A stretch of 64,000 nucleotides of DNA from Macrocystis pyrifera (Eukaryota; Sar; Phaeophyceae; Laminariales; Laminariaceae). The translations under genes and the position numbers were made by a program. The notes below the pieces were generated by a model. It saw only the letters and a list, made by a program, of their open reading frames with translations. It ran no database searches and was not told where the DNA came from. The stretch lies in the NCBI GenBank assembly GCA_031763025.1, contig JASSKH010000031.1:4989458-5053457 (forward strand), written 5' to 3'. Within the stretch, counting starts at the first letter, position 1. The number at the start of each line of letters is the position of its first letter. Positions 10,715 to 24,856 of this stretch are shown piece by piece.

Positions 10715-12552
10715 GGTGATCACCAATGTAATGTAGTACCTTCGCTAGTCGTTCGTACCGAGGTCGTCGCGGAGATGTCGTAGCGTAGAAGTCGCGGAGA
10801 AGTCGCCGTGATGAGGTCGCGGAGCGAGGGTCCCTTCTAGCCGTCGTTACGGCCGACGTAAGCCGAGCAAAGTTCTTCGTTGATATTTAGCAAGGAGATG
10901 CTAGAGCTAGTCTGACTCGGTGGGGGACCTTTTTGGTTACCCTAGAGTCTGCGGCGGATTACGTATCTCCCGATAGCTTATCTCCCGAGGACGGGTCTAC
11001 ACCGTCAATGACGTGAGACCGCTCGTGACCCGAGATTTGATATTGCTTGACCGGTGACGTGTCCTTCGCGCGTGCGTATTACGAGATCTACGATATCTCC
11101 GACCCTGGCTTCCACATAGAGGCTAAGATGAAATGATGCGGGGAACTGAAATTGGGAAACGACTGGCAGAGAAGTGTGTGAGAGATACCACTGATTTACG
11201 GAAGGATATTCGGTTTGTGTAGGAACGGCATCTACGCTACGTTGAGGGAAGGCGAGCATAATAATAATAATAATAATAATGTATGAGCGACGTTTGCAGC
11301 AACAGGCACTACGTGGTTAGGGGGAATATGCAGCTTTCGTGTCCGAGTGATGATACGACTCTGTCCCCGAATATAACGAATATTTATACACAATAAGCAT
11401 ACATAAAAGTTTCTTATATATCGGGACAGAGCGGTACAATGCAAGGATGAGTCGTGCAGGAAGGGCGCGACACGACCCCACAAACCCTTTGCCGCTCGGC
11501 GGCACGCTGTTGCCCGCAGACGGAGGAAGGTGGTAACACCAAATTTATCTCGGGCGGGGGGGGGAGGGGTCTCAAAGGGAGGGTTTAAGAGCAGAAAGCC
11601 GTCAAGAGCGGCGAGGTCAGGGTGCGATTGTTTTTCAGCGCTCTCTCGTTTTCCCCGAACAACGATAAAAGGGTTTTGAAGCCGAAAAAAAACGTTTTTT
11701 TCGGAAGGTTCTCGATCACATCTTTCAGAAAAACACCATATTATATTCGGTACTGGGAAAATCCTCCCGTTCCGGACAACAACAAAAAAAAAAAAAATCG
11801 AGGCGCGCCGAAAAAACGATCGCACGCACCCACCCCTGTGCGATCTCAAGGCTCTCTTTACGGCACTTGCAAGTACCTTTTTTTTGTACGTAAGACACGT
11901 TCATTTTGACTTTTGCGATAAGAAGACCCCAGGTAAAAAACTTCTCGATTTTTTTTCTTGCGCTGTGATTTTTTTCCCACGACGGGACGCTATTTTTTTT
12001 TTCGCGGCGACCACTGGCTATATACCGTACGCGACATCGGTTAATAATCTCCTATTTTGGCTAAAGCGGGCGGCTTGTTGTGATGTCAACGTTAGCACTG
12101 AGCACAGGGTCTTTTAATGGCTGTTGTACAGGATTTAGAGCCAGCGACGTACTTGCTGAGCACAAAAATGATTGCTGTAGTAGCAGTAATTTCTTAGATT
12201 ATACGAAGAAAGCAGCCCAGTAATTTCTTAGATTATGCGAAAAAAGCATCCTGAAATTCTGAACTACTCAATTCTCAACACTTGACGCGAACTGTTTACG
12301 TAGATTTCAGGAAAATAAACAGTCGTACTATAACCCCGTCGAGACTTAAAGGGGGAAAAATGGCGAAAAAAAATGCCGATGACAGGACCGGAAACACGAA
12401 GCAGCCCGAGCTGCCGAGAGGAGGGGATGCACCCGAGCTATAAAGCGCAAGATGATCAATCACCGACACGCGCGCAGCATGACACCACTAACAGTCGCGC
12501 TACCGCTGTGCGTTCCCACGATTAAGGACGGGGCTGTGTTAGCGCTAAAGGT

Positions 12553-12639
12553 GTATCAGCACCACCATCCTCATCGCCATCATCATCATCATCGTCATCG
12601 CCATCATTATCATCTTCGTCGTCATCATCACTATCATTC

Positions 12640-12670
<31 letters not shown>

Positions 12671-12671
12671 A
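12553..12671. repeat. ATC microsatellite
   Basis: Imperfect (ATC)n, giving poly-His on plus and poly-Asp on minus. Intergenic. Confidence 0.85.
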
Positions 12672-13443
12672 GAAAGGATCTATTAACAATAACTGCGGAT
12701 GATATAATAATAGAAATTGATCTGTTCGATGTCCGAGCTGGTTTTGGATGTCAACACAGCTGTTGCTCTCCACGGACGATCCCTGCCGTACAGAGTGTAG
12801 AGCGTCCTATACTCGAACCCAGAACTTCGGAAGCTCTACTGCCGCAGTACAGAGCACTCCTAGAATTCAGCGTGCCCCTGAAATGACAGAACTCTTCTAC
12901 CGTGTAAAAGTAACCGCAGCTGTAGCAGCGGAGTTACTGAAACGAGACAGCCTCGCCGCAGTATGCTATTGATATCACTAGGCAACACCATTCGCATTAC
13001 GAAGGAAAATCTTTTTTCGGGTAGGGTGCTACTGAACTTGCATAGCCTTACTACGACTGCTCGAGAGCAGTGCGCTACAGAAACTACGAAGCTCTGCCAC
13101 TCCTCTACCCCGAACCCAGCCATTTTCCGATCCCGTCTCGAAAGGTCGAGTGGAATATACGCCGCGTTTCCGCTGGTATAATAGCCGAGAATACAAAGCT
13201 CTTCCCAGTCCTCAACCCCAAAACCGAGTCATGTTCCGATTCAGTACCGAATAGTTTTCTGATTCCTTACATCCATCATTTTCTGACTGTCTAACTAAAT
13301 CATTTTACGAGTCCATCTAACCGAATCAATTTCAGATTCCGTCTAACCAAGTCATCTTACGATTCCGCCAACAACGGAATTATTGTCCGATTCCGTCTAT
13401 AACTCAATCATTTTCCGATTCCCTCGTCAAAGTTCGGACGGAA

Positions 13444-13543
13444 TCATACGCCACGTTTCCGCTCGTAGATGATGATGTAGCTCTCGCTCAATCCGATCAG
13501 CTGGGGCATCGTCTCTTGGACGTGAAGGTCCTGCACCTCATAC
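13444..13543 (-). CDS. USP39: USP39 exon 13 with stop
   Basis: Acceptor ggatcag, Trp completed across the intron, then YEVQDLHVQETMPQLIGLSE, SYIIIYERKRGV and TGA. It matches the C-terminal YELQDLQV...SEAYIQIWKR block, which fixes the 3' end of the gene. Confidence 0.92.
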
Positions 13544-13818
13544 CTGATCCACAAAAAAATCGCACAAATTCGCCGGAAAAAGAGGGAGGTTAAGGATTAA
13601 CAAAACCAGCAAATCGGAAGGAAGCGAGGAAGGGGAGGGATGAGGATGGACAGGGGGGAAAGAGGAAAGAGGGGGGGGGGAGGAGGAGGAGGGGAGGAGG
13701 AGGGAAAGGGGGTACCCCCTCCGCGACGGCCGTTCATCACGCGTGCGTGTGTGGTAGGCGTGTTGATCCCGGGTGTACGGGAGGCGTCTCGAATAGGCCA
13801 GGGGGGGGGGTGGGGGGT

Positions 13819-13851
<33 letters not shown>

Positions 13852-13961
13852 CGGGTGTACTCGATAGGAGAGATGTACTCGATCTCATGCATGGCCGTAG
13901 TCGTATGACCATAGACCCTCGCATCCCTACAATGCCGGGACGGAGCATGTCGGGTTTTCAC

Positions 13962-13996
<35 letters not shown>

Positions 13997-16900
13997 GGCG
14001 AGGCGTCTCGCTCCGTCGACGATAGCGCCAACATCGACGCCAAGCGTCTACCGTCTTTACCGGAGAATATGCCGCAGTTCAAAGAAGAGGGTCAACGAAG
14101 AGGGTTCGTAAGGTTAGTTCCGCCGACAAAAGCACCCCCCATGATACCCCCTCTTCCTCCGAGGGTCTGTGTCTACAGCCATACGGCTACGGCCATACAT
14201 GACATGACTATCCCCCCCTCCCCTATATATATATATATATTGTACCGGTATATAGGTTGGGTTGGCGTCGGTTGGCAACGACACTGTAAAACATGCCGCT
14301 CACTACCTGAGCTAGACAACCAGGGTACCGCTTTTTTTGTTTTTGGCGGTCGATCATAGCTGGCGATCGAGTTATAGATCATTTGTGCGGGGTGGAGAAC
14401 CTGTACTCCGTACAAGGGGGGGGGGTGATCGCATCACGTAGTGTGTACCTGGTAAGGCACTCACGAGGCAGTTGCACAGTACTCCCATTGCTGCCTCTGG
14501 AAGTGGCCACACCGGAAAATATATCAACTCGTTGGAGCTGTCATCCATGTGCAAGCCCGCCTCACGAGCGGTTATTAGTAGGATGCAACTCACCCTTCAT
14601 GCGATTATTAATAGCGACTAGCCAAACACCCCACGGTGCTTCACGCTTGGTGCAAGCAATGTCTGCCTGGTCGGTGAAAACCAGACGTGCTCCGTCCCGG
14701 CATTATGGGGATGCGAGGGTCTATGGTCTTACGACTACAGTCATGCATGATATCGATTACCCCCCCCCCCCCCCCCCCCCCCCCTTTCCCCACCATAACT
14801 CCCTTCCCCTCCCCCCTTACAACTCCCTCCCTCACCATCGATTCGTAGCTTTGTTTTGCCCCCCCCGCCCCCCCCCCCCCCCCCCCCCCCCCCCCCGACT
14901 ACAGCCATGCATGGCATGAGTACACTCCTCCTCCCCTCCCCTCCCCTCCCCTCCCCTCCACAACTCCCTCCCTCACCATTGTTCCGTTGCCTTGTTCTGC
15001 ACATGTGCGCGGTAGCACCCAGCCGACAGCGGGTCCGTCTGCCCCTCTTTGCCCTGCCCTGGGGGGCTGTCGTGGCAGATATTGGCCAGGAGGTTGTACT
15101 TCGTCGCCAGGAGCTCGGGCACTGTTTTGATCAGCGTGTCCCGCACCTTGTCCTCGAGGTGACTGTTAAAAGCGTTTAGGTCAAAAATAGGCCGAGTTTG
15201 AGTCGAGTATAGGTCGAGCATGGGTCGAGCTAAGGCCGGGTATAGGTTGCGTATAGGTCGACTATAGGCCGAGCTTAGGCCGGGCATAGCTCGAGTATAG
15301 GACGGGTATAGTTCGGGTGTAGGTCAAGTATAGGCCGAGCGAAGGCCGGGCATAGCTCGAGTATAGGACAGGTATAGTTCGGGTGTAGGTCAAGCATAGG
15401 CCGAGTTTAGGTCCATTGAGGGGCGAGCTTAAGTCGAGTTTACAGTGGGCTGAATTTTAGTCGACTATAGGGTCGGCTGAAGCTGAGGACAGGTCGAGCA
15501 TAATAGGTCGAGTTTAGGCCGAGCATAGGTCAGGTACAGGTTGAGGTCAGGTCGAGTAAAGGTCGAGTACAATACGTCGAGTTTAGGTCGACAATACGGT
15601 CGACTATAGGTTGAGGTCAGGTCGAGTAGAGGTCGAGTAAAGTGGGCCGAGTCTAGGCCGGGTATAGGTCAGGTTCGGGTCCAATTTAGCTTGAGTTTCG
15701 GTCGAGTGTAGGTTGGCTATAGGTCGGATTTACTGCAGGTCGAGTCAAGGCCGAATGTGGGTCCGATAGACGGGGGGTGGTGGACGGGGGGGGTGTGGCA
15801 ACCCTGCTGTTTCGGCTCAGAGCATCGTTCTAAAACCGGGCGAAAACGGGGTGGGAGAGGAAGGGGAGGGGGCATAACCCACTACCATGTGGCGGCTAAA
15901 AACGGCCAGTTTCGCGTTTCTGGCGAGGGAAAAAAAAAAAGCAGTCGTCGGGCATGGAGGGCATAGGGAGAGGGAGGGGTACGGGATCGGGGGGGGGGGG
16001 GGGGGGGGGGGGGGATAAAACATAAAACGATAGGAGGGTGCGGACAATCATGCGCTCTTTCGTGTCGCCCGAGAAGGAAATTGACCGTATCATTGGGTCA
16101 CCAGGGTAAGGAGAAGGACGCGCATACATTTGCTTTCAATCGTGCTAGGAGTGGCGGCGGTGGTGGTGAAGTTGGTGCTGCTGGTTTAAGTAGTAGCGGT
16201 AGTGTCGGTGTAGGCGTTGACGTCGACATTCGGGTACTATTTACGGGGAACCCCAGAAAACAGGACCAAATATTGTTAGCAAAAACAGGTAAAATATGTA
16301 GGTTTTTGGGTGTACCGTAGGTCCTATTTACTATGCCGCCCCCCCCCCCCCCCCTTCGTAATAAAGCGGGCGTTGACGTTGGTGTTAGCGGTAGTGACTG
16401 TGTCCGTGTTGGTGTTGGTGTTGGTGTGCTGTCGTTGTCGTGTTGGCGGTATTACGGGGGACCACAGTAAAATAGGACCACATATTGTAGGTAAAAATAG
16501 AAAAATGTACAGCTTTTTTGTGTGTACCGTAGGTCCTACTTACCATGGTCCCCCGTGATAGTAGGAGTGTTGATGGCGGCGTTGTTGACGATGGTGCTGA
16601 TACGGTATCAGCTACAGCACTGTGGTGTTGGCTTCGGTGTTGGGGCGGTAGTGTTGGTGTTTGGCGTTGATGATGGCGTTGTTGGGGTCGGGGTTAGTTT
16701 TGGTTTTGATGTCAGCCCTACTGTAGTGTTGGTGTTGGTGTTGACCTTAATGTTGGCGTCAGCGTCAGTGTTGGTCCTGGCGTTTAGGGATGGTGTTGGC
16801 GATGGCGTTGACGTTGGGGCTTGGGGTTGGTGTCTGCGTGTGCTGGAGTGTTGGTGTCGATGGTATCTGTTAACACTGTTGTCGGGGTCGGTGGTAGTGT

Positions 16901-19900
16901 TGGTGTGGTGTTGATGTTGACGTCGGGGTCCATCTTTGGGTGCTATTACGGGGGTCCTTACGTAGTTAATAGGACCTATGGTATACATAAAAACCTATAT
17001 ATTTACCTATTGTTTCTGACCATATTTGGTCCTATTAAACTATGGACCCCCGTAATAGTGTTATCGTTGGTGTTGGATATTTTGGGATTGCCGTTGGGTG
17101 TTGCTGTCGGTGTCATCTCGAAAAAAAAAAAAAAACAAGAAAAAACAAAGAACGCATGGGTAGAGCACCTGAAGTCTCTGACTCTCCGCACGTTTTAGAG
17201 CTCTATCTCTCACGCAAAAAAAAAACGACCTCGAGAAAAGAAGTGTGAGCTAAGCCGATACATCATTCGTATGCACCAGGTAGTATCCGATGAAAAACAT
17301 TGCACACCCCGGAGACGTCCCTCGATTCTCCACATCACGACCTACGTCTTTCAGGGTAGACGTACTACCCCTGCCCTGTACCTGGTATGATCTACATGAC
17401 ACACCTACTCCTTGAATTCTGTAGCTTCAGATTTTGTCTTCCTCATGTGCGGACTATAAATCCCCCACACTATAAATGAAATACTCGTATGGAACAGGCG
17501 TATTACGCAGCTTGCGAAGTTGAGTATCAACTATTTCATCAGTCGTACTACTACAGCTGACGTATCATTTCATGGTTCCATAAAATTCCTGCACGAGGCC
17601 ACACGAAACCCGTACAGCAGTACGTGCGATCGAACTATTACGGGGGACCATAGTAAATAGGACCAAATATTGTTAGTAAACACAAGGAAATACGTAGGTT
17701 TTTGTGCACACCGTAGGTCCTATTAACTATGGTCCCCCGTAATATCACACACAGCCTGCGACGATGAGTTTCGCCCAAATCCTCGATGTCTTTCTTAAAT
17801 TTTACAAATATATATATATATATATATATATATCGCTCACGTTGCCTGGTGGGCGCCATTATAACCTGCATGATCTGCGGTAGGGTCCTCGGTTGGATCT
17901 GTGCCGTACAGATCCTGCACAACACCCATGACGGCAGGTTAGGATCTAGATGATCGACAGATAGATCGTGATCTGCCAGGCGTGAAACCCCAACACCTAC
18001 CGTAGCACGGCTTCTTCAGTGTTATTATACAGGAAAATCGTGTTACTTGTTGGTATCGGTGTTGGTGTTGGTATTGGCGTTGGCGATGGCATTGGTGTTA
18101 GTCTTGGTGTCGGCGCTGACGTTGGTGTTGGGGGGTTAGTGCTGTCGTCGGTGTTGGTGTTGGGGGGTTAGTGCTGTCGTCGGTGTTGGTGTTGGGGGGT
18201 TAGTGCTGTCGTCGGTGTTGGTGTTGGGGGGTTAGTGCTGTCGTCGGTGTTGGTGTTGGGGGGTTAGTGCTGTCGTCGGCGTTGGTGTTGGGGGGGTAGT
18301 GTTGTCGTCGGTGTAGGTGTTGGGGCGTTAGTGCTGTTGTCGGGGTTGGTAATTGGCGTTAGTGTGCTGTCGTCGGTGTCGGTGTTGTTGGGGGGTTAGT
18401 GCTGTCGTCGGTGTTGGTGTTGGGGCGTTAGTGCTGTCGTCGGTGTTGGTGTTGGGGCGTTAGTGCTGTCGTCGGTGTTGGTGTTGGGGGGTTAGTGTTG
18501 TCGTCGGTGTAGGTGTTGGGGCGTTAGTGCTGTTGTCGGTGTTGGTAATTGGCGTTAGTGCTGTCGCCGGTGTCGGTGTTGGGGGGTTAGCGCTGTCGTC
18601 GGTGTTGGTGTTGGGGCGTTAGTGCTGTCGTCGGTGTTGGTGTTGGGGCGTTAGTGCTGTCGTCGGTGTTGGTATTGGGGGGTTAGTGCTGTCGTCGGTG
18701 TTGGTGTTGGGGGGTTAGTGCTGTCGTCGGTGTTGGTGTTGGGGCGTTAGTGCTGTCGTCGGTGTTGGTGTTGGGGGGTTAGTGCTGTCGTCGGTGTTGG
18801 TATTGGGGGGTTAGTGCTGTCGTCGGTGTTGGTGTTGGGGGGTTAGTGCTGTCGTCGGTGTTGGTGTTGGGGGGTTAGTGCTGTCGTCGGTGTTGGTGTT
18901 GGGGGGTTAGTGCTGTCGTCGGTGTTGGTGTTGGGGGGTTAGTGTTGTCGTCGGTGTAGGTGTTGGGGGGTTAGTGCTGTCGTCGGTGTTGGTGTTGGGG
19001 CGTTAGTGCTGTCGTCGGTGTTGGTGTTGGGGCGTTAGTGCTGTCGTCGATGTTGGTGTTGGGCGCAAGGAGGCATTCTACGATAGCGGTATTACGGGGG
19101 ACCATAGTTGATAGGACCAAAATATTGTTATTAAAAAATGGGGAAATACATAGGGTTTTGTGTGTACCGTAGGTCCTATTTACTATGGACCCCCGTAATA
19201 TCACATTCGGGGGAAAAAAAATTAATCTCTGAGCCACCACGTACGGCGTCCTTGCCGGGCGCCAGTTGAAGGATGGATGAGTATGTAACTTGTGCTCTAT
19301 GCTGTTGGGCACAACGCGTACGTACACGCACTGCAGCAGTAGATGCGTGTAGCATCAGTCGTATTCAATATATGTTCGTCCCCGTTGAAATTCCGCATTG
19401 TACCTCGGGGGGACAAACGAGCCTCGGCGGGAAAATTTTAGGGCGAGCCTCTATCGTAGACCGCCTCGGTGTTGGTGTCGGTGTTGGCCTTAGTGTTGGT
19501 GTTAGCGGTGGTGGTTGGGGAGGGAGGGCCCGCACACCCTCGCTCGGCGCAGTCCCTGCTAGAAATCCCGTAATGTTGTCGGTTTGTTGTTGAGCGTTGC
19601 TGTCGGCGTTGGTATTGGTATTGGCATTGACGTCGGTGTTGCTGTCGGTTTTGGTGTTGGGGGTGGCGGGGAGGGGAGGGGCCCACACCTTCGCTCGACG
19701 CAGTCCCTGCTAGAAATCCCGTACTTGCCCAGGCGCGCCTTGAGCTGCCCGATGGACATTCCCGCCAGCTCTTCCTCCTTCGGCAGGCCCGGATCGTCCG
19801 CTCGTAGCCCTGTCTCGAGAGACCCACCCCAACGGCGCGAGGACGCGGCAGCGGAGGCGGTGGTATATCAGGATCTGGTTGTGTTTTTATATATATATTT

Positions 19901-22900
19901 ATTTTTCGGGTCACCCGAAAAACAAGAGCTCGGTCGGCTTTTTACGTCGGCGACTGAAGTCGTGCTTCTTTCATAAACGGGTTTCGTACAGGCTTGGTAT
20001 GATACCACGCTGGCCGGAGCTGTAGTATACGTTTGATGTTGGCATCAGAACTCAAGTAGGGGCAATATTTCCGGCCACAGCGTATGTATGAACTGTACAG
20101 TGGGACTCGCCGCACGCTCCGAACAACCAACAACCAAGACCCCACCGCTTCGACACGCCATTGGTCGGCCGAGCGGCGCGACAGACCGATAGTTTTACCG
20201 TTGCAGCTAAGGTTGCAGTTTTGACAGTTGCAGTCATTGTTACACTTTCAGTTTCAGATACAGTTACAGCTTTAGTTACAGTTACACTTCAGTCACAGCT
20301 ATATACGGTTACATTTACATTTATATTATTACAGTTACACTTCAGTCACAGCTATATACAGTTACATTTACATTTTCAGCTACAGTTACAGCTCTTATAC
20401 AGTTACGGTTACGTTTACTCACAGTCCTTGAGCTCGAGGTTCTTCACGGGGAAGTTGACGATGGTTGGGTTTTTCTCTACGTAGAAATTGTTCTTCGTGA
20501 AGCGCGCCAGATGGAATATCAAGTACCTGCTTGCGGCGAGGGAAGAAACAACTGAAAAATGAGAAAAAAAAAAAACAAAACATGCCACTCGAGGCGTAAA
20601 TACAAGGACCGCTTTGTATTCATGTTTATGTATAAACGGTCTTTACATTTCTGCCCAAAGCGGTACACGGAGGGAGTGTACAAAACAACAAACACAACAC
20701 CAGATTTTGGTTGAGAACCTACAGCTGACGTACCCAAAGTCCGGAAAAACACGTTTTGACAATATCCTACGCGTCGGACATGTCACGGTCTATATCATCT
20801 ACTGTAAATCCGTACCTAATACACGTAGAACACTATCACCCTAGGGTGATAAGGTAACACACCCCCTCGGACGATCTTCAAAGCTGGGTTTCTATACAAC
20901 AACGGGGAGGGCCTACTGAGTACGACCAGCGATGCGTCTATCTGTGCAACCTTTTCCACGAAATCTTTCCAAAGCCACCGTTTTCGTCGTGCGTGCCCCC
21001 CCCCCATGTTTTGGAGGAAACCGGGCCTGAAATTCGTCCCAGGGGGTGTGCTATCTAATCACCCAGTGTGATACTTAGTGTGATACGGTACAGTACCGTT
21101 ATCGTGTATCGTGCAGGATCTGCGCGGAACAGATCCAACCCAGGAAGCATGAGCTAGACCAAGCGGGATATATACGGCTTTCACCCGGCAACATGAGCAA
21201 CCGCCGTAGAGCACACCAATCTTTTATCTAAATACAGGCACTGTTTTGATTTGAATATTAGCGTACAAACATTCCTTATATCTAAGGACAGAGCGGTATA
21301 GATCAAGAATTTACGCCCCCCTGAAATATCTACTGTGTGTAGATCGTGAGGTGGGAATCGACGATCAGTTCTCCGAGGTTGTGCAATGTTCATGCGCGTG
21401 TACCATTAACAAAAATAATACCTGCTGCTGCGCGTGCGACCGATCTATCGCGCAGCTTGCAAAATAATCAGCGCTGTGCACGGGTGGGGTCGAAACTCGC
21501 GCGGGTGGGGTCGGGTGACCTAACCCGACCCTACCCGAAGCATGGAATTTTGAAGAAAGCCCGACCTGACCCGACCCGACCCGACCCGATCCAACCCGAC
21601 CCGACCCCACCCGATCCGTGAGACTTTGGACGTCTCCTGACCCGACCAGACCCAACCGGCGAGTTGGGCCACGACCCATAAACAGCAAAATATGAGGATC
21701 GACCGGTTAGGTGAACGTTCCAATCCGACCTGACCCGACCCGACCCGACCCTACCCGGCCCCACCCGACCCGTGAGATTTTGGACGCCTCCTGAACCGAC
21801 CCGACCCGACCGGCGGGTCGGGCCATGACCCGTAAACAGCAAAACATGAGGATCGATCGGTTAGGTGAGAGTCAGATACAACAATATATATATATATATA
21901 CCTATTTGCAATTTCTAAAACGAGGTATCCCTTAGGCTAAGTAAAGTACAACAACACACAACAAAAATACGACCACAACAACAAAAAACGCACAGACTCG
22001 CAAAAACACCGACCGGCGGGTAACTATTTAGTCAGACTTTGTGCCCCTTAATGCGGTTTTCAACTACCTGGTATCAACTGCAATCCGTGCACATTATCAT
22101 GGTGGGCTGGAACTATCGTAATGAAAAATGGCCCTGTGAATCGGCCCTGGGGGGGGTCACGAGACTAGATTTTCAGGAGCGATTGGTTGGAATCACGCGC
22201 GACCGAATAGTCGTACGTATCCCTCAGCTTGCAAACCTATCAGATTCCCGATCGTCATTCGACGATATACTGTCGAGTTTTCAGGAAGAATATAGATTTC
22301 TGATGGTGTGTGATCTAGCTCACGTTGCTGGGGGGAAGCCGTACAATCTGCATGATCTATCTATAGCACATGTTTGCTGGGTTGGATCCGTGCCATACAG
22401 CTCGTGATCTAGATGATCTATCCTGATCTATCTGATATCTCCGACGTGTGAAAAGCTATTCACAGCCGAGCACACCGACCGCTTTCACCGAACTCACAGC
22501 TGACGTGTACGCAATACCTAAACACACCATAAAAGCGAAACAAAAACGAAACGAACAGCGTCAAACAGGCACCACCACCAAACCATCACCCCCACTACCA
22601 CCACCACCACCACCATCGACATCGCCACGACCATCACCACCACTATCGCCAACACCACGACCACCACGACGACGACCACCACCACAACCGCCACCGCCAC
22701 CGCCATCGACACCGCCATCACCACCACCACCGACAGTACGAACACTATAACCACAACCACGACCACCATCACCACTACCGCCACTACCACCACCACCACC
22801 GACACTGGGCTACCCTCCTGCTCTTATCATACACACCTTGGAAGACGGCGGAGCATGTAGCGTTTCCGAGTGAGCACACCTCCCTTCACCACGTCCTGGG

Positions 22901-24457
22901 AAGAGACACATTTAAAAAGAGCAAGAGATGAACAAATAAACGGCGACGGCGTGGGCGGTGCGCGAGAGATGAGACAGTCGGGCGACGCCGGAGCGGCTCC
23001 GACGGGTGCACGATAGACCATGGTTACCCAGCTTCGACAGCATGGTTGAAATATACCAGGGGTCTTCACGGGTCAGGACCCGACCCACAGGTCCGTCACA
23101 GGAGGTCTTCAAAATCTCTCGGGTCTGGTCTGGTCCGGTCCTGTCCGGTCCGGTCCGGTCCGAATCGGGTCGGGTCGGGTCAAGCCGGGTCAAAATATAT
23201 TTTTAAGCTCTCATCGGTCGGGTCATCCTTACCCGACCCGGTCCGACCTGACCCACGAGGTTTGACCCGACCCATGAACAGCTTTGAAATATACCAGGTA
23301 CGAATTATGCATAAAAAAAAGGGGATGGTATCCAGGCATCCCCTGGCAACTAACCCCGGGCACTTTTCCCCCCACCCCGTTACCCCCCCCCCCCCCCCGA
23401 AGTGCTTCCTGCGCTATTTTTAGGGTTGTCCCTCCCCATAACGGCGTCTTTCAAAAGTTGCTGATACACTGTCAAAAAGTAAATATATATATATATATAC
23501 TCATATTTCCGTACAGACTGGTGCTTCGACTACATACTTCGGTAAGGCGTTACGCTTTTCGAAGGCGTTGCTCCGTACGCATCAGCGTTTACGATGTAGG
23601 CGCCACGCTTACGGCGTGCGCAGTTGATTGCCTTGTTCCGCTGACGGGGAGTTTTTTTCACTCCACGCGTTACGCCAATTTTGAAGCTCTTTCTCTTATT
23701 ACCGTCCAGTTCTGCCCGTTGTACTTGTCCAGCACCTTGAACAGCGGGATCTGCGGGATGATGTTGCCCCCCTGTGAGTCCTTAAAGAGCGGCGTCGCCG
23801 GGATGTCTAACGTGAGGTGCCTGCGGCAAACACACAAAGACAGGCAGAGCACAACAGACACAGCACACGGGGATCAATACGTAGCTTTTCAAAACGCCGT
23901 TAACTTGCTACTCAACTGTAGTAAAAAGCCAAATTCTTTCGAGCGATGATGTTTCTTTCCTCCCCCCCCCCGCCCCCCCGCCCCTTCTGTTGCAAAAATT
24001 AAAAATGGTAAAACACTCAGGTCGGAAGCGTATAGGCGGTCCGCGGGAACAATGTGCTTCTCAGTTTTGTGAAGATGGTGGCAATCCACCTGGAATCCCA
24101 ACAGCAAAGTTCGTGGCGATGGTGGGCAATTTACCTGGAATCCCAACAACAACAACAACAACAACAATGGTCTCATGGTTATCCCAACAACCCCCCTGGG
24201 ACTTCAGGGGGGGAAGCGTACACACTTCAGCCAGATCATCGGTAACCACCTCAGTAACCAGATCTGTCCCGAAATATAAAGACCGTTTTTACATTATGAT
24301 TGAATACAAAAATTTCTTCGTATTTATGGACAGAGTTGTGTGATTTAGCTCATGTTGCCGGGTGGGACCCGTACAATCCGCATGATCTACTTTAAGCACA
24401 TGTCTCCTGGGTTGGGTCTGCCCCAGAAGGCAGGTGAGGAACTAGATCATCTATCCG

Positions 24458-24490
<33 letters not shown>

Positions 24491-24718
24491 CATGATCTGT
24501 CTATCTGAGCTGTGAACCCCTTAGTTATGCGTGTAGTACAAAACAAACGCTCACAAAAAAGGCACTTCAGCCTGCTTCTTGTCCCAGTCCGCCTCGTCGA
24601 AGCCCATCTCCTCCTCGTTCACATCGTCCGCTACCATCCGCCTAGCACCACCACCACCACCACTGCCGCCTCCATCACCATCCTCATCATCATCGCCCAG
24701 TAGCTTCGTCTGCAGACA

Positions 24719-24753
<35 letters not shown>

Positions 24754-24823
24754 ACTCATTTGTTGCTTGCCTTAGTCATTTGACCATTGACCACGCATCC
24801 CTTTCGAGACGGAGCACAGACAA

Positions 24824-24856
<33 letters not shown>

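Larger units (their letters stand above)
8496..13443. other. Convergent intergenic region DRC5/USP39
   Basis: Between two converging 3' ends. It contains gatcaacg-type inverted repeats (8788-8998), a palindromic TGCCGGTA-rich repeat (9465-9640), family-F repeats (10160-10440), a tRNA-like T-arm (10698-10714), an ATC microsatellite (12553-12671) and otherwise unassigned sequence. No convincing gene was seen. Confidence 0.5.
16140..16930. repeat. GGTGTT/GGCGTT hexamer tract, broken by MITEs
   Basis: Degenerate TTGGTG-type hexamers interrupted by MITE copies 4 and 5, in a USP39 intron. Confidence 0.75.

Noticed and set aside
18040..19070. CRISPR-like array
   Set aside because: The 32-bp units are contiguous without spacers, the genome is eukaryotic and no cas gene is present. 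It is a tandem satellite.
18100..19070. Interstitial telomere repeat (GGGGTTAG words)
   Set aside because: The word occurs once per 32-bp unit and never as tandem TTAGGG, so it is a satellite component.
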